NCBI GenBank assembly: GCA_964593065.1
Contig: CAZQGO010000015.1
Coordinates: 1-64,000, forward strand
Direction: 5' to 3'
DNA: 64,000 bases
Origin: CAZQGO01 sp964593065
GTDB lineage: Bacteria > Oederibacteriota > JAAXVQ01
Shown: positions 41,294-49,730 of the stretch, one piece after another
Layout of the letters: each line of letters begins with the position of its first letter
Position numbering within the stretch: position 1 is the first letter of the stretch
Translations under genes and position numbers: made by a program
Notes under the pieces: model-generated
What the model saw: the letters and a program-made list of their open reading frames with translations, nothing else
Database searches by the model: none
What the model was told of the DNA's origin: nothing

Positions 41294-42940
41294 TCAGCCC
41301 GCCGGCGCCGAAGGAGCGCGCCGGCTTCGCCGGCTGCCCTCCCAAAGCATGAAAAGCGCCAGCGCCAACAGCAGTACGGCGAGTCCCGCCAGCACGAACT
41401 TTCCCTGCCGCCAGAAGGTCCAGGCCTGGTACACCAGGGCGGCCGAAGTGGTCACGAGCATGAAGAGGGCGGGATAGAGGGTATAGACCGCCGGCCGGCC
41501 CCGCTCCAGCAGGTAGAAAGTCACCACCAGTAGCGTCAGAGCGGCGACGAGCTGATTGGAGGCGCCGAAAATGGGCCAGATGCGCTGCCACTGCCCCAGG
41601 GCCAGGACCGCCGCCACCAGCACCACGAACAAGCTCGCCCAGCCCCGGCGGCGCAGGAACCCGATCCCGAACGCGTCTCCGAACAATTCCTCGGTCAGAT
41701 AGCGGGTGATGCGCGTCGCCGAGTCCAGCGTGGTCATGACGAAGGCATTCAGCATCAGGATGGCCAGGGTCATGCCCAGCGTGGCGCCGAAAAGGGGCGC
41801 GGTCATTCTTCCGAAGCCGCGTCCGAAAGTCCCGATCCAGTCCCCGGACCGCAGGAGTTCCGGATACACCCACCCTGCGGTTCCCGGACCCGGCCGCCAA
41901 TACAGGCCCGCGCCCACGGCCAACAGGGCCAGAACCGCCAGAGCGCCCTCCAAGATCATGGCGCCGTATCCGATCTTCAGCGCGTCTTTCTTATCGGCCA
42001 ATTGCTTCGAGGTCGTCCCCGACGCGACCAGGGCGTGGAAACCGGACACCGCCCCGCAGGCCACGAACACGAAGAGCATGGGCCACAACGGGCCCTGGGC
42101 GTGCGCCCCGCCGATCCAGGCCGGCACCCGCAATGGGTAATGGGTCAGCCCGAGTCCGAGAAATCCGCTCGCCAGCCCAAAAAACAGAATGAAGGTCGAA
42201 AGATAGTCCCGCGGCTGCAGCAGAAGGTCCACGGGCAGGACCGAAGCCAGCAGGGCGTACAGCAGCAGAATGACGATCCAGATCTGCACCGCCTGGCTCC
42301 CGGGAATCACAACCGGACAGCGAAAACCCAACACAATCAGCCCGGCCACCACCGCCAGGGCCGCCAAGGTCGCCAGGAACTGGTTGCCGCCCCTCCGGCC
42401 GACCCCCCACCCCAATACGAGCGCCACCCCCACCAGCCCGAAAGTGGGAAGCACGACATGCGGTTCCTTGACCAGTGTGTTGGCCGTGGCGGCGGCGAAC
42501 ACCGCCACGACCAGGATCAGGCTCAGCCAGAGAAAGGCCGCAAACAGGATGCGCGAGGGGCGACCCATGACCCGTTCCGACACTTCGGCGATCGAACGCC
42601 CGCCGTGGCGCAGGGATACCATCAGGGCCGAAAAATCATGCACGGCGCCGATGAAAATGGAACCCCCGAGAATCCAGAGCAGAGTCGGCGCCCAGCCCCA
42701 GGCCGCCGTGGCCAGCACCGGGCCCAAAATCGGGCCGGCGCCCGCAATGCTCGCAAAATGATGGCCGAATAGAATCGTCCAGTTCCGGGCGGGCACGTAA
42801 TCGACCCCATCGAACTTGGCCTTGGAAGGAGGCACCCGGCCGGGGTCCACCTGCCACAGCCTGGTCATGAACCGGCCGTAGACACGATATCCCAGCCACA
42901 ACAGCACGATCGCTATTCCGCCCACCCACAACGAGTTCAT
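41294..42940 (-). CDS. cstA: CstA-family pyruvate/peptide transporter
   Basis: 548 residues with about 14-16 hydrophobic segments, no signal peptide. The N-terminal YGRFMTRLWQVDP, then GHHFASIAGAGPILGPVLA, then GAVHDFSALMVSLRHGGRS are the CstA/BtsT signatures. Family members take up pyruvate or peptides during carbon starvation, driven by a proton or sodium gradient. It is shorter than E. coli CstA (701 residues), as is usual in many other phyla. ATG 42940. The half-size TauE gene lies about 230 bases upstream on the same strand. Confidence 0.93.
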   Translation of the reverse strand: MNSLWVGGIAIVLLWLGYRVYGRFMTRLWQVDPGRVPPSKAKFDGVDYVPARNWTILFGHHFASIAGAGPILGPVLATAAWGWAPTLLWILGGSIFIGAVHDFSALMVSLRHGGRSIAEVSERVMGRPSRILFAAFLWLSLILVVAVFAAATANTLVKEPHVVLPTFGLVGVALVLGWGVGRRGGNQFLATLAALAVVAGLIVLGFRCPVVIPGSQAVQIWIVILLLYALLASVLPVDLLLQPRDYLSTFILFFGLASGFLGLGLTHYPLRVPAWIGGAHAQGPLWPMLFVFVACGAVSGFHALVASGTTSKQLADKKDALKIGYGAMILEGALAVLALLAVGAGLYWRPGPGTAGWVYPELLRSGDWIGTFGRGFGRMTAPLFGATLGMTLAILMLNAFVMTTLDSATRITRYLTEELFGDAFGIGFLRRRGWASLFVVLVAAVLALGQWQRIWPIFGASNQLVAALTLLVVTFYLLERGRPAVYTLYPALFMLVTTSAALVYQAWTFWRQGKFVLAGLAVLLLALALFMLWEGSRRSRRAPSAPAG

Positions 42941-43168
42941 GCCGCCCCCTCATGATCCGGAGGCCGGATGCGCCGGCCGCTCATCCCAAAAACTGCCCCG
43001 CGGCCAACCCACTCGCGGCCGCGGTCATCGCGTCGGATGCCGAGCGCCGGTTCCGGCTGTGCACAGATGCATAACAAAGTCCCGGGAAGCTGTCAAGAAA
43101 TTTTGGCCGGAGCGAAAACTGCCCGCTCGGGGGGGCAACAGACGCGACCCCTGCCGCCGCAGCGAAGG

Positions 43169-43531
43169 TTAAGGATTCAAAATCATTTTCAAACCGGCCA
43201 GGAGCATGAGCAGGCCGAATCCCCGCCGCAGCAGCAGGGGGGAGGCATCGGCCACCAAGCGGGCGCCCAGGAAGCCGCCGAGCAAAAATCCGGCGCAGAT
43301 CCAGATCGCCGCGTTGACATTGGCCTCGCCGCGCCGGAGGTATTCCCAGGCGGCAAAAAGGCCGATGGGCGGCAACATCATCAACAGGGTGGTCCCCTGG
43401 GCTGTTTTCTGTCCCAACCCCGCCAGGTAGACCAGGGCCGGGACCACCAAAATGCCGCCGCCGATGCCAAACATGCCGCTGAGCGTGCCGGCGGCGGCTC
43501 CGACGAACAGCATGCCGAGGGCAAAATACAT
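43169..43531 (-). CDS. Half-size TauE/SafE-type membrane exporter
   Basis: 120 residues with three or four hydrophobic helices. The GTLSGMFGIGGGILVVPAL near the N-terminus is the conserved TauE/SafE loop. Classical members have two such halves in 250-270 residues; this is one half with its own start and stop, so it would have to dimerise. No frameshift or second half is detectable downstream or upstream. Substrate unknown (sulfite or a small organic anion in relatives). ATG 43531. Confidence 0.75.
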   Translation of the reverse strand: MYFALGMLFVGAAAGTLSGMFGIGGGILVVPALVYLAGLGQKTAQGTTLLMMLPPIGLFAAWEYLRRGEANVNAAIWICAGFLLGGFLGARLVADASPLLLRRGFGLLMLLAGLKMILNP

Positions 43532-43622
43532 GCGATCACCTCTTCATGGGGTATGGGGTCCTCTGGTTTCTGCAAACCGGCGGTGCGCAGGGCGTCAGGG
43601 CGATGAAAGCTGGGGTGAAGGG

Positions 43623-44183
43623 TTAATCCGGGGTCCGCCGGTCCGAGGTGCGGCGTTCGAGGTCGCGCCGATCCCTTTTCCGGCGTTCCACCGCCACATA
43701 CACGATGGTGCTGCGGCGGTCTTCGAAACGCCGTTCCAGGGCCCTGCGTTCGGAGACGCGCCGGTCATGCAGCATGAGCATGGCCTTGGGACGAATGGCA
43801 CGAAAGAGCAGGTAGTCGCTTTGCTCCGCCACGGCGATGAGGATGAGGTCCCCCGTGACGATGCTTTGTTTGTGAAACCAATCCTTCAAGCCAAAACCCA
43901 CCGGCCAGAAACGCTGCCGCCGGTAGACCTTGCCGTGCCGCCCCTTGGTCCTGCGCTGGTGGCAGCGGAAGAGCACGGGTTCCTCCGTATCGCCGGAGAC
44001 GTTGATCATGACCACCTTCAGGATGTCTTCCTGCTGGAAACAGCGGGCCGGGATTTCCAGGTTGGACAAATTCAAGTATCCGTCCTTGACCTCCGTGGGG
44101 GACAAGCGGTTCTCATAGACCGTGTCCGGGTCCACCGGCTCGCGGAAGACCACCGCACTCCAAAATTGCTTGACCTTATGCAC
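43623..44183 (-). CDS. Hypothetical protein with ERR/DRR-repeat tail
   Basis: 186 residues from a GTG at 44183 with GGGGGA eight bases upstream. An N-terminal beta-rich domain (about 1-130) includes IPARCFQQEDILKVVMINVSG and SIVTGDLILIAVAEQSDYLL. The tail is a run of arginine/acid motifs: RRVSERRALERRFEDRR, then VERRKRDRRDLERRTSDRR. Such RRxxxRR repeats occur in PilZ and other cyclic di-GMP or nucleic-acid binding proteins, but no PilZ core is visible. Soluble. It lies 46 bases downstream of the first chemoreceptor gene. Confidence 0.6.
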   Translation of the reverse strand: MHKVKQFWSAVVFREPVDPDTVYENRLSPTEVKDGYLNLSNLEIPARCFQQEDILKVVMINVSGDTEEPVLFRCHQRRTKGRHGKVYRRQRFWPVGFGLKDWFHKQSIVTGDLILIAVAEQSDYLLFRAIRPKAMLMLHDRRVSERRALERRFEDRRSTIVYVAVERRKRDRRDLERRTSDRRTPD

Positions 44184-44228
44184 TCGGCATTCCCCCCTTG
44201 ACTGCGGTGGTCCCTTCCGTCCTCCGGG

Positions 44229-45884
44229 TCACAACATGAACTCCCCGATCAGTTTTTTCACCTTGAGCGCGTCCTCGGCCAGGCGCTGGATCGCCGTCGT
44301 CACCTGCTCCAGCGAGGCCGTCTGTTCCTCCACCGAAGCCGCCATCGTCTGCGCCGCCGTGAAATTGTTCTTCCCCAGCTGCTGCACGTTCCGCACCCGC
44401 TGCATCATTTCCTTCAGCACGTCCGACTGCTTCACCAGCGCCTGCGAGATATCCATCGACACCGTCGCCGACTGGTTCGCCGTCTTCATGATCTCCTCCA
44501 GCGCCCCGCCCGCCTGGTGGATCGTGTCCCGCCCCCCCTGCACCGCCTGCGTCCCCTGGCGCGTCGCGTCCGCCGTGTCCCGCGTCTCCGTCTGGATCTG
44601 CGTGATCAAAGACTGGATCTGCTGCGACGCGCTCGCCGCGTTTTCCGCCAGCTTGCGCACTTCCTCCGCCACCACCGAGAACCCCCGCCCCGCCTCCCCG
44701 GCCCGCGCCGCCTCGATCGCCGCGTTCAGCGACAGCAGGTTCGTCTGCGAGGCGATGGCTTGGATCGTCTCCACGAAGCCCGCGATGTCCTCCAGCGAAC
44801 CGCTCAGGTGCTTCATCCGGTCCTCGATCACGTTCATGTTGTCCGCGATGCCGTTGATCTTCGTGACCGACTGCTGCACCGTTTCCCCGCCGCGCCGCGA
44901 AACGCCCTTCGTCTCCTCGAAAAATTTCGAGGCGCCCTCGGCCTTGTGGGTGATTTCCAGCAGCGTTCCCGTCACCCGGTCGATGGCCGTTGTGGTCACC
45001 AGGCTCTCCTCCTCCTGCCTCTGCAGGTCGTGGGTGAAGGTCTGAACGGTGGAATTGATCTCGTCCGCGGTGGCGTTCAGCTCCTGCGCCGTGGAGGAGA
45101 GTTCCTCCAGGGCCGTGGTCATCTGGTCGATCAGGACCGTGGCGTTCTTCACGATGCCCTGGATGTTGTCGATGAAATTGTTGAACCAGCGCGACATATC
45201 GCCCAATTCGTCATCCCGGTTGACGATCAGCCGCCGCGTCAGGTTGGCCCGGTGGGAAGCGATATCCCGCATGATCGTCACCACCTGCCGGACCGGGTCC
45301 AGGATGAAATGGATGAAATAATTGGCGCCCGCCGCGGTGAGCAGAAGGGTGAGCAGGAAGATCCCGAGTTGCTGCAGCAGGATTTTCCGCCGCGTGGACT
45401 GCAGGCCCTCCAGGGACAGGCCGACGTGCAGCTGGCCGAGCCGCCGGTTCGCCCGTTCGGCGGATTCGAAGATGGGGACGTCGAGGTCGTAGATCGTCTG
45501 GCCGCCCGCGATGGAGTATTCGCGGATCTGCAGGGACTCGGACCACTTGGTGGGAATGATTTTACCCGTGTCCAGTTCAATGTTCGGCAGGCCGTTTTGC
45601 ACGAGGACGCGGCCCTGGGGGTCCAGAATCGCCACCCAGCGGATGTCGGCCTCCTTCATCAGGCTGTCGATCAATTCGTACAGGGTATCCTGGTCCTGCA
45701 GGCTCAAGGGTTTCCAGGAATTATAGGCCAAATTCAGGGCCAGGGCCTTGCCCCGCTGCAAAAATTCGGTTTTCAAATAGGTCTGCTGCTGAAAATAGCT
45801 GAAAATGAAACTCAAGCCGAAAACGGCTATGACGAACGGAAAAATGAAACCAATGATGGTGTTTCGCAAGCTGGTACGCGGCAT
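44229..45884 (-). CDS. Methyl-accepting chemotaxis protein (copy 1)
   Basis: 551 residues. A membrane helix (about 10-30), a periplasmic sensor of about 145 residues (IRWVAILDPQGRVLVQNG), a second helix (about 170-195), HAMP, then a long coiled-coil signalling domain. The hairpin tip reads ETIQAIASQTNLLSLNAAIE, then GRGFSVVAEEVRKLAENA. The signalling half is identical at DNA level to that of copy 2 (881-bp repeat). ATG 45884, with GAGG seven bases upstream. It should report a periplasmic ligand to CheA/CheW, which are not in the window. A substrate-binding protein gene lies immediately upstream. Confidence 0.92.
   Translation of the reverse strand: MPRTSLRNTIIGFIFPFVIAVFGLSFIFSYFQQQTYLKTEFLQRGKALALNLAYNSWKPLSLQDQDTLYELIDSLMKEADIRWVAILDPQGRVLVQNGLPNIELDTGKIIPTKWSESLQIREYSIAGGQTIYDLDVPIFESAERANRRLGQLHVGLSLEGLQSTRRKILLQQLGIFLLTLLLTAAGANYFIHFILDPVRQVVTIMRDIASHRANLTRRLIVNRDDELGDMSRWFNNFIDNIQGIVKNATVLIDQMTTALEELSSTAQELNATADEINSTVQTFTHDLQRQEEESLVTTTAIDRVTGTLLEITHKAEGASKFFEETKGVSRRGGETVQQSVTKINGIADNMNVIEDRMKHLSGSLEDIAGFVETIQAIASQTNLLSLNAAIEAARAGEAGRGFSVVAEEVRKLAENAASASQQIQSLITQIQTETRDTADATRQGTQAVQGGRDTIHQAGGALEEIMKTANQSATVSMDISQALVKQSDVLKEMMQRVRNVQQLGKNNFTAAQTMAASVEEQTASLEQVTTAIQRLAEDALKVKKLIGEFML
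44254..45134 (-). repeat. 881-bp perfect direct repeat, copy 1
   Basis: Base-for-base identical to 46923-47803 (offset 2669). It covers the signalling half of the first chemoreceptor. The flanks diverge at once on both sides. Confidence 0.95.
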
Positions 45885-45953
45885 GCTAGCCCTCGCGACA
45901 ATTTGGACCGAGACGCCGGACGACGGAAACCCGTAAACAATCGTCCGGGCCGG

Positions 45954-46856
45954 TCAATGGATCAATTCCACCTCGGGCAGGCGCGAGGCTTCATCCAGCC
46001 CCAAACGCCCCTGCGTCTTGGCATTCACATAGATGATGACCTTGCGCGGCGGTTCCACGGTGTTCGCCGGCACCTGCCCCCGCATGACTTTCTGGGTCAG
46101 CGCGGCGGTTTGCGCGCCGATGTCCCGGTAATCGATGGAAAAGGCGGCAAAGGCCCCGGCCTTGACATGGTAGATCGAGAGCCCGATAAACGGCGTTTTT
46201 TCCGCCAGCGAGAAACGGATCATCTTTTGGATTGCGCTGGGCTGGGCCGCAACGCGATCCACGACCGACCACAAGGCGTCGATCTGGTATTTGTGCATAT
46301 TTTCGAGCGCGGCGTCGATTTCCTCGACCTTCTCGATGGCGATCGGAAACAGCGTCAGGCCGAAGCGGCCGGAGATTTCCCTCGCCTGGTTGACGACACG
46401 GAGGGAGGACTGGGGATTGTAAATTACGCCGATCTTTTTGGCCCCCGGCAGCAATTTCGGAATACGCCGGAGTTGTTCCTCCACGGGAATCTGCATCAAC
46501 ACGCCGGAAAGATTCCGGCCGGGCAGAGTGATGGGATTCAGCACCATGGAGTAGACCACGGGCAGGGCCGGCAACCGCCCGTTCAGCGCGGAGAGCGCTT
46601 CGGCTCCGAACACTAAAATCCCCTCGGGGTTCTGGTCCTGGATGGCCTGCAATACGACGGGAACGCGGTTGGCGTCCCCGCGCAGATCCACGGTCGTGAT
46701 GGAGAAATCGCCGGCCTGCGTGAAGCCTTGCAGGGCCTCCTGATAGGGCGCCAGGTCGCGGCTGAACACCACGGTGACTTTTTGCGCCCAGGCTCCCTGG
46801 GCGAAAGACGCCAAAACCAAAACCAATGCTAGTACGAGCGTGGGTTTTGCGGTCAT
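45954..46856 (-). CDS. ABC-transporter-type substrate-binding protein (PF04392-like)
   Basis: 300 residues. Signal peptide about 1-24 (LVLALVLVLASFAQGAWA). The body matches the family of stand-alone substrate-binding proteins: VTVVFSRDLAPYQEALQGF, IDALWSVVDRVAAQPSAIQ, GAFAAFSIDYRDIGAQTAAL, and VIIYVNAKTQGRLGLDE at the end. There is no permease or ATPase nearby. It is sandwiched between two chemoreceptors, so it may present a ligand to them in the periplasm; that is inference. Four ATGs are in frame at 46874, 46871, 46859 and 46856. The last has AGAGG six bases upstream, so I chose it; the longer form is possible. Confidence 0.82.
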   Translation of the reverse strand: MTAKPTLVLALVLVLASFAQGAWAQKVTVVFSRDLAPYQEALQGFTQAGDFSITTVDLRGDANRVPVVLQAIQDQNPEGILVFGAEALSALNGRLPALPVVYSMVLNPITLPGRNLSGVLMQIPVEEQLRRIPKLLPGAKKIGVIYNPQSSLRVVNQAREISGRFGLTLFPIAIEKVEEIDAALENMHKYQIDALWSVVDRVAAQPSAIQKMIRFSLAEKTPFIGLSIYHVKAGAFAAFSIDYRDIGAQTAALTQKVMRGQVPANTVEPPRKVIIYVNAKTQGRLGLDEASRLPEVELIH

Positions 46857-46894
46857 CATCAACCTCTTCATCATCAAGATGGCGAACTTCCTGC

Positions 46895-48643
46895 TTACTC
46901 GATCTTGAATTCCACCACCAGGTTTTTCACCTTGAGCGCGTCCTCGGCCAGGCGCTGGATCGCCGTCGTCACCTGCTCCAGCGAGGCCGTCTGTTCCTCC
47001 ACCGAAGCCGCCATCGTCTGCGCCGCCGTGAAATTGTTCTTCCCCAGCTGCTGCACGTTCCGCACCCGCTGCATCATTTCCTTCAGCACGTCCGACTGCT
47101 TCACCAGCGCCTGCGAGATATCCATCGACACCGTCGCCGACTGGTTCGCCGTCTTCATGATCTCCTCCAGCGCCCCGCCCGCCTGGTGGATCGTGTCCCG
47201 CCCCCCCTGCACCGCCTGCGTCCCCTGGCGCGTCGCGTCCGCCGTGTCCCGCGTCTCCGTCTGGATCTGCGTGATCAAAGACTGGATCTGCTGCGACGCG
47301 CTCGCCGCGTTTTCCGCCAGCTTGCGCACTTCCTCCGCCACCACCGAGAACCCCCGCCCCGCCTCCCCGGCCCGCGCCGCCTCGATCGCCGCGTTCAGCG
47401 ACAGCAGGTTCGTCTGCGAGGCGATGGCTTGGATCGTCTCCACGAAGCCCGCGATGTCCTCCAGCGAACCGCTCAGGTGCTTCATCCGGTCCTCGATCAC
47501 GTTCATGTTGTCCGCGATGCCGTTGATCTTCGTGACCGACTGCTGCACCGTTTCCCCGCCGCGCCGCGAAACGCCCTTCGTCTCCTCGAAAAATTTCGAG
47601 GCGCCCTCGGCCTTGTGGGTGATTTCCAGCAGCGTTCCCGTCACCCGGTCGATGGCCGTTGTGGTCACCAGGCTCTCCTCCTCCTGCCTCTGCAGGTCGT
47701 GGGTGAAGGTCTGAACGGTGGAATTGATCTCGTCCGCGGTGGCGTTCAGCTCCTGCGCCGTGGAGGAGAGTTCCTCCAGGGCCGTGGTCATCTGGTCGAT
47801 CAGCAGCACGATGTTCCGCACGATGCCCTGCATGTTTTCGATGAAACGGTTGAACCACTCCGCGAGTTCCCCGAGTTCGTCTTCCCGCTGGATGTCCATG
47901 CGGCAGGTCAGGTCCCCCCGGCGGGCGGCGATGCTTTTCATGGCCACGGCCAGCTGGCTGATGGGGTTGATGATGCTCCGGAAGAAAAACACGATGCTCA
48001 GGGCCAGCGCCACCGCTAGCAGGAGCAGCATCTGCCAAGCGACCTGCCGCTGCGTGGCGAACAGGCTCTGCAGGCTGAGGCCCACGTGCAGCACACCGAG
48101 CTTGACCTCCCCGGCGCCTTCTTCACCGCCCTTTTTCGCGGGTTGGGCGCCGACATCGCCCAGAAGTCCGAGTTCGAACGCGGACCCCAGCGAGGTTTCG
48201 GCGCCGGTCGCCTCCCTGGGCATCAGGATTTCCATCTGGATGTCCCGGACCACCTCGCCGTTGGCCAAGCGGTAATTTTTCACCCACAGCGGCAGCCCCG
48301 AATGGGCTCGCGCGGGCTTGCCTTTTTCCAGGCTCACCCCGCCCGCACCTTTCTCCAGCAGGAGGTTCCCGTTCGGATCCTGGACGGCGACCCAGCGGAT
48401 GTCATTCTCTTTGAGCAGGCTGTCCATCAACTCTGCCAGTTTGGCCAGGTTTTGTTCCCTGAGGGGTTTGCGGCTGTTGTGGGCCAGGCTCCAGGCCAGC
48501 GCCTCGCCGCGCTTCGTGAATTCCGCCTGCAGATAGGTCTGTTGCTGAATGTAGGTGGAAATAAAATTCAGACCGAGAATTACGGAAACAAAAAGGAAAA
48601 CCAGAATCACGATGCTCCGCTTCAGACTTCCGCTATTCGGCAT
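46895..48643 (-). CDS. Methyl-accepting chemotaxis protein (copy 2)
   Basis: 582 residues. Helix at about 10-30, a periplasmic sensor of about 180 residues (longer than copy 1 by an inserted AETSLGSAFELGLLGD region), helix about 205-225, HAMP, signalling coiled coil identical to copy 1. Sensor halves are only moderately alike, so the two receptors sense different or altered signals and share one output. ATG 48643 with GAGG eight bases upstream. A promoter at 48848-48875 gives a leader of almost 200 bases. Confidence 0.92.
   Translation of the reverse strand: MPNSGSLKRSIVILVFLFVSVILGLNFISTYIQQQTYLQAEFTKRGEALAWSLAHNSRKPLREQNLAKLAELMDSLLKENDIRWVAVQDPNGNLLLEKGAGGVSLEKGKPARAHSGLPLWVKNYRLANGEVVRDIQMEILMPREATGAETSLGSAFELGLLGDVGAQPAKKGGEEGAGEVKLGVLHVGLSLQSLFATQRQVAWQMLLLLAVALALSIVFFFRSIINPISQLAVAMKSIAARRGDLTCRMDIQREDELGELAEWFNRFIENMQGIVRNIVLLIDQMTTALEELSSTAQELNATADEINSTVQTFTHDLQRQEEESLVTTTAIDRVTGTLLEITHKAEGASKFFEETKGVSRRGGETVQQSVTKINGIADNMNVIEDRMKHLSGSLEDIAGFVETIQAIASQTNLLSLNAAIEAARAGEAGRGFSVVAEEVRKLAENAASASQQIQSLITQIQTETRDTADATRQGTQAVQGGRDTIHQAGGALEEIMKTANQSATVSMDISQALVKQSDVLKEMMQRVRNVQQLGKNNFTAAQTMAASVEEQTASLEQVTTAIQRLAEDALKVKNLVVEFKIE
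46923..47803 (-). repeat. 881-bp perfect direct repeat, copy 2
   Basis: Identical to 44254-45134. See that entry; the two lie in the same orientation 2669 bases apart. Confidence 0.95.
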
Positions 48644-49006
48644 GCGCGAAACCTCGAAGGCAGCGTTGCCGTGGAAGTCGTGCCATCACTCCGAAGCACC
48701 GGTTCCGGGAAAGGTCTGCATTAAAGCCTCTTTTCATCCATGCATGGGAATCGCTCATCCCCAGCCTCCAGTTCCCGCATTCCGCATCCAAGTAACCGCT
48801 GAAAGAAAATAATAAGAAATTTGCAAATTTTTTTGGCACTTTTATTAATTATAATAATTCGTGGGAAAATATCAATGATTAGTTTGTATCCGAGAACTAT
48901 TTATCTGGACCATCCGCCGGATGGCCCGGGCCTGGACGCCTGGTCCGGAAGGCTTAAAGCGGCCATGAATTCACCAGGGCCATGGTTGTCGGCGGGCAGG
49001 AAGACG
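48644..49006. other. 363-base gene-free stretch: promoter and long leader of chemoreceptor copy 2
   Basis: The central 48790-48900 is AT-rich and holds a promoter on the minus strand. The remaining leader can fold small hairpins (for example around GGGATGAGCGATTCCC) and has a GTG-started 68-codon frame (48839-48633) that overlaps the chemoreceptor start. I found no recognised riboswitch. Confidence 0.5.
48848..48875 (-). promoter_or_regulatory. Sigma-70 promoter of chemoreceptor copy 2 and its operon
   Basis: Minus strand: TTGATA (48875-48870), 16-base spacer, TATAAT (48853-48848). The start of transcription would be near 48841, about 198 bases before the ATG at 48643. Confidence 0.65.
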
Positions 49007-49249
49007 CTAGGCTTCCAGGCCGCACGCACCCCCGCAACAATTCCCGTTGCAGGCCCCGGTGCCGGGTCCGGATTCCGGGCCGTTAAAAGCCGGAACCGTC
49101 CCCTTGCTTTGCACCGCAGGCGCAGTATAGATTCGCCGGCCCGGACGGCCGCATTGGGGACAGGCTTCCCCGGTCGCAGCGCGCTGCATGCTCTTTTCCA
49201 CCTCAAAATCAATCCGACAGGGTTCGCAATGATACACGTAATGAGCCAT
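49007..49249 (-). CDS. FmdB-family zinc-ribbon protein
   Basis: 80 residues. The family starts MAHYVYHCEPC with CxxC, then FEVEKSM, then CPQCG (a second CxxC) and IYTAPAV. The C-terminus is a Gly/Cys-rich tail (NGNCCGGACG). FmdB was proposed as a regulator of formamidase; most members have no known role and probably bind zinc or aid in assembling metal centres. ATG 49249 has GAGGCG seven bases upstream, and a promoter lies at 49318-49345. Confidence 0.88.
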   Translation of the reverse strand: MAHYVYHCEPCRIDFEVEKSMQRAATGEACPQCGRPGRRIYTAPAVQSKGTVPAFNGPESGPGTGACNGNCCGGACGLEA

Positions 49250-49317
49250 TTTCGACGCCTCGCTTTACAGGATCAAACGGTCCCCGCCGGCGACGGCGGA
49301 GGATCCGTTGCCGGTTT

Positions 49318-49345
49318 AATATATTAGATATTTGAAATATGTCAA
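49318..49345 (-). promoter_or_regulatory. Sigma-70 promoter for the FmdB-like gene
   Basis: Minus strand: TTGACA (49345-49340), 16-base spacer, TATATT (49323-49318), about 65 bases before the start codon. Confidence 0.7.
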
Positions 49346-49354
49346 TATGCTAAT

Positions 49355-49729
49355 TTATTTTTTTCGCTGCCTGCCCGGAAGGCGGAAATTCCTCCTCCAA
49401 ACGATGAAGGCCGCGCCGACCACGACCAGCGGCAGGCCGAAAATCAAGCCCGTACCGGCATCCCCTTGCGAGGGCAAGACCACGGCGGCGAGGCCGAAGA
49501 CCGCCAGGGCCGTTCCATACGGAAGCGGGTGGCGCCGGGCAAGCAGGACAAGCCACACCACGGCCGTTCCGGGCGCCAAAGCCAGGGGGAAGTGCCACCA
49601 GGGGGAGGACGAGCCCAAAAGCCTCAGGTAACCGTACAGCAGCCAGAACGCGCCGAGAAAAATACCCAGCCCGAGGGTCGGCAGGAGGGACCAATGCCAT
49701 GCCGGCACGGGTTCGCGGTCGCCGGTCAT
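49355..49729 (-). CDS. Small integral membrane protein of unknown function
   Basis: 124 residues with four predicted helices: about 13-37, 45-63, 70-85 and 92-109 (GLIFGLPLVVVGAAFIVW). The ends are basic (RRNFRLPGRQRKK), so the C-terminus is probably cytoplasmic. No motif. ATG 49729 follows the amidotransferase stop directly (TAGGATG), so the two are translationally linked. I know no family name. Confidence 0.65.
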   Translation of the reverse strand: MTGDREPVPAWHWSLLPTLGLGIFLGAFWLLYGYLRLLGSSSPWWHFPLALAPGTAVVWLVLLARRHPLPYGTALAVFGLAAVVLPSQGDAGTGLIFGLPLVVVGAAFIVWRRNFRLPGRQRKK

Positions 49730-49730
49730 C

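Noticed and set aside
44517..46616. 699-codon plus-strand frame, Arg/Leu-rich
   Set aside because: Antisense of the first chemoreceptor and the binding protein. Its repeat in 46826-48019 is just the copied 881-bp block read backwards.
44254..47803. Repeat pair considered as insertion sequence or CRISPR
   Set aside because: Only two long identical copies, in coding frame, without terminal inverted repeats, transposase or spacer structure.
45954..48038. 694-codon minus-strand frame reaching into chemoreceptor copy 2
   Set aside because: Only the last 300 codons are protein-like; the rest is a Gly/Asp/Arg-rich out-of-frame shadow of the receptor.
48644..48840. Possible cyclic di-GMP riboswitch in the leader of chemoreceptor copy 2
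   Set aside because: I looked for the conserved GEMM core and its paired tetraloop and receptor; they are not present.
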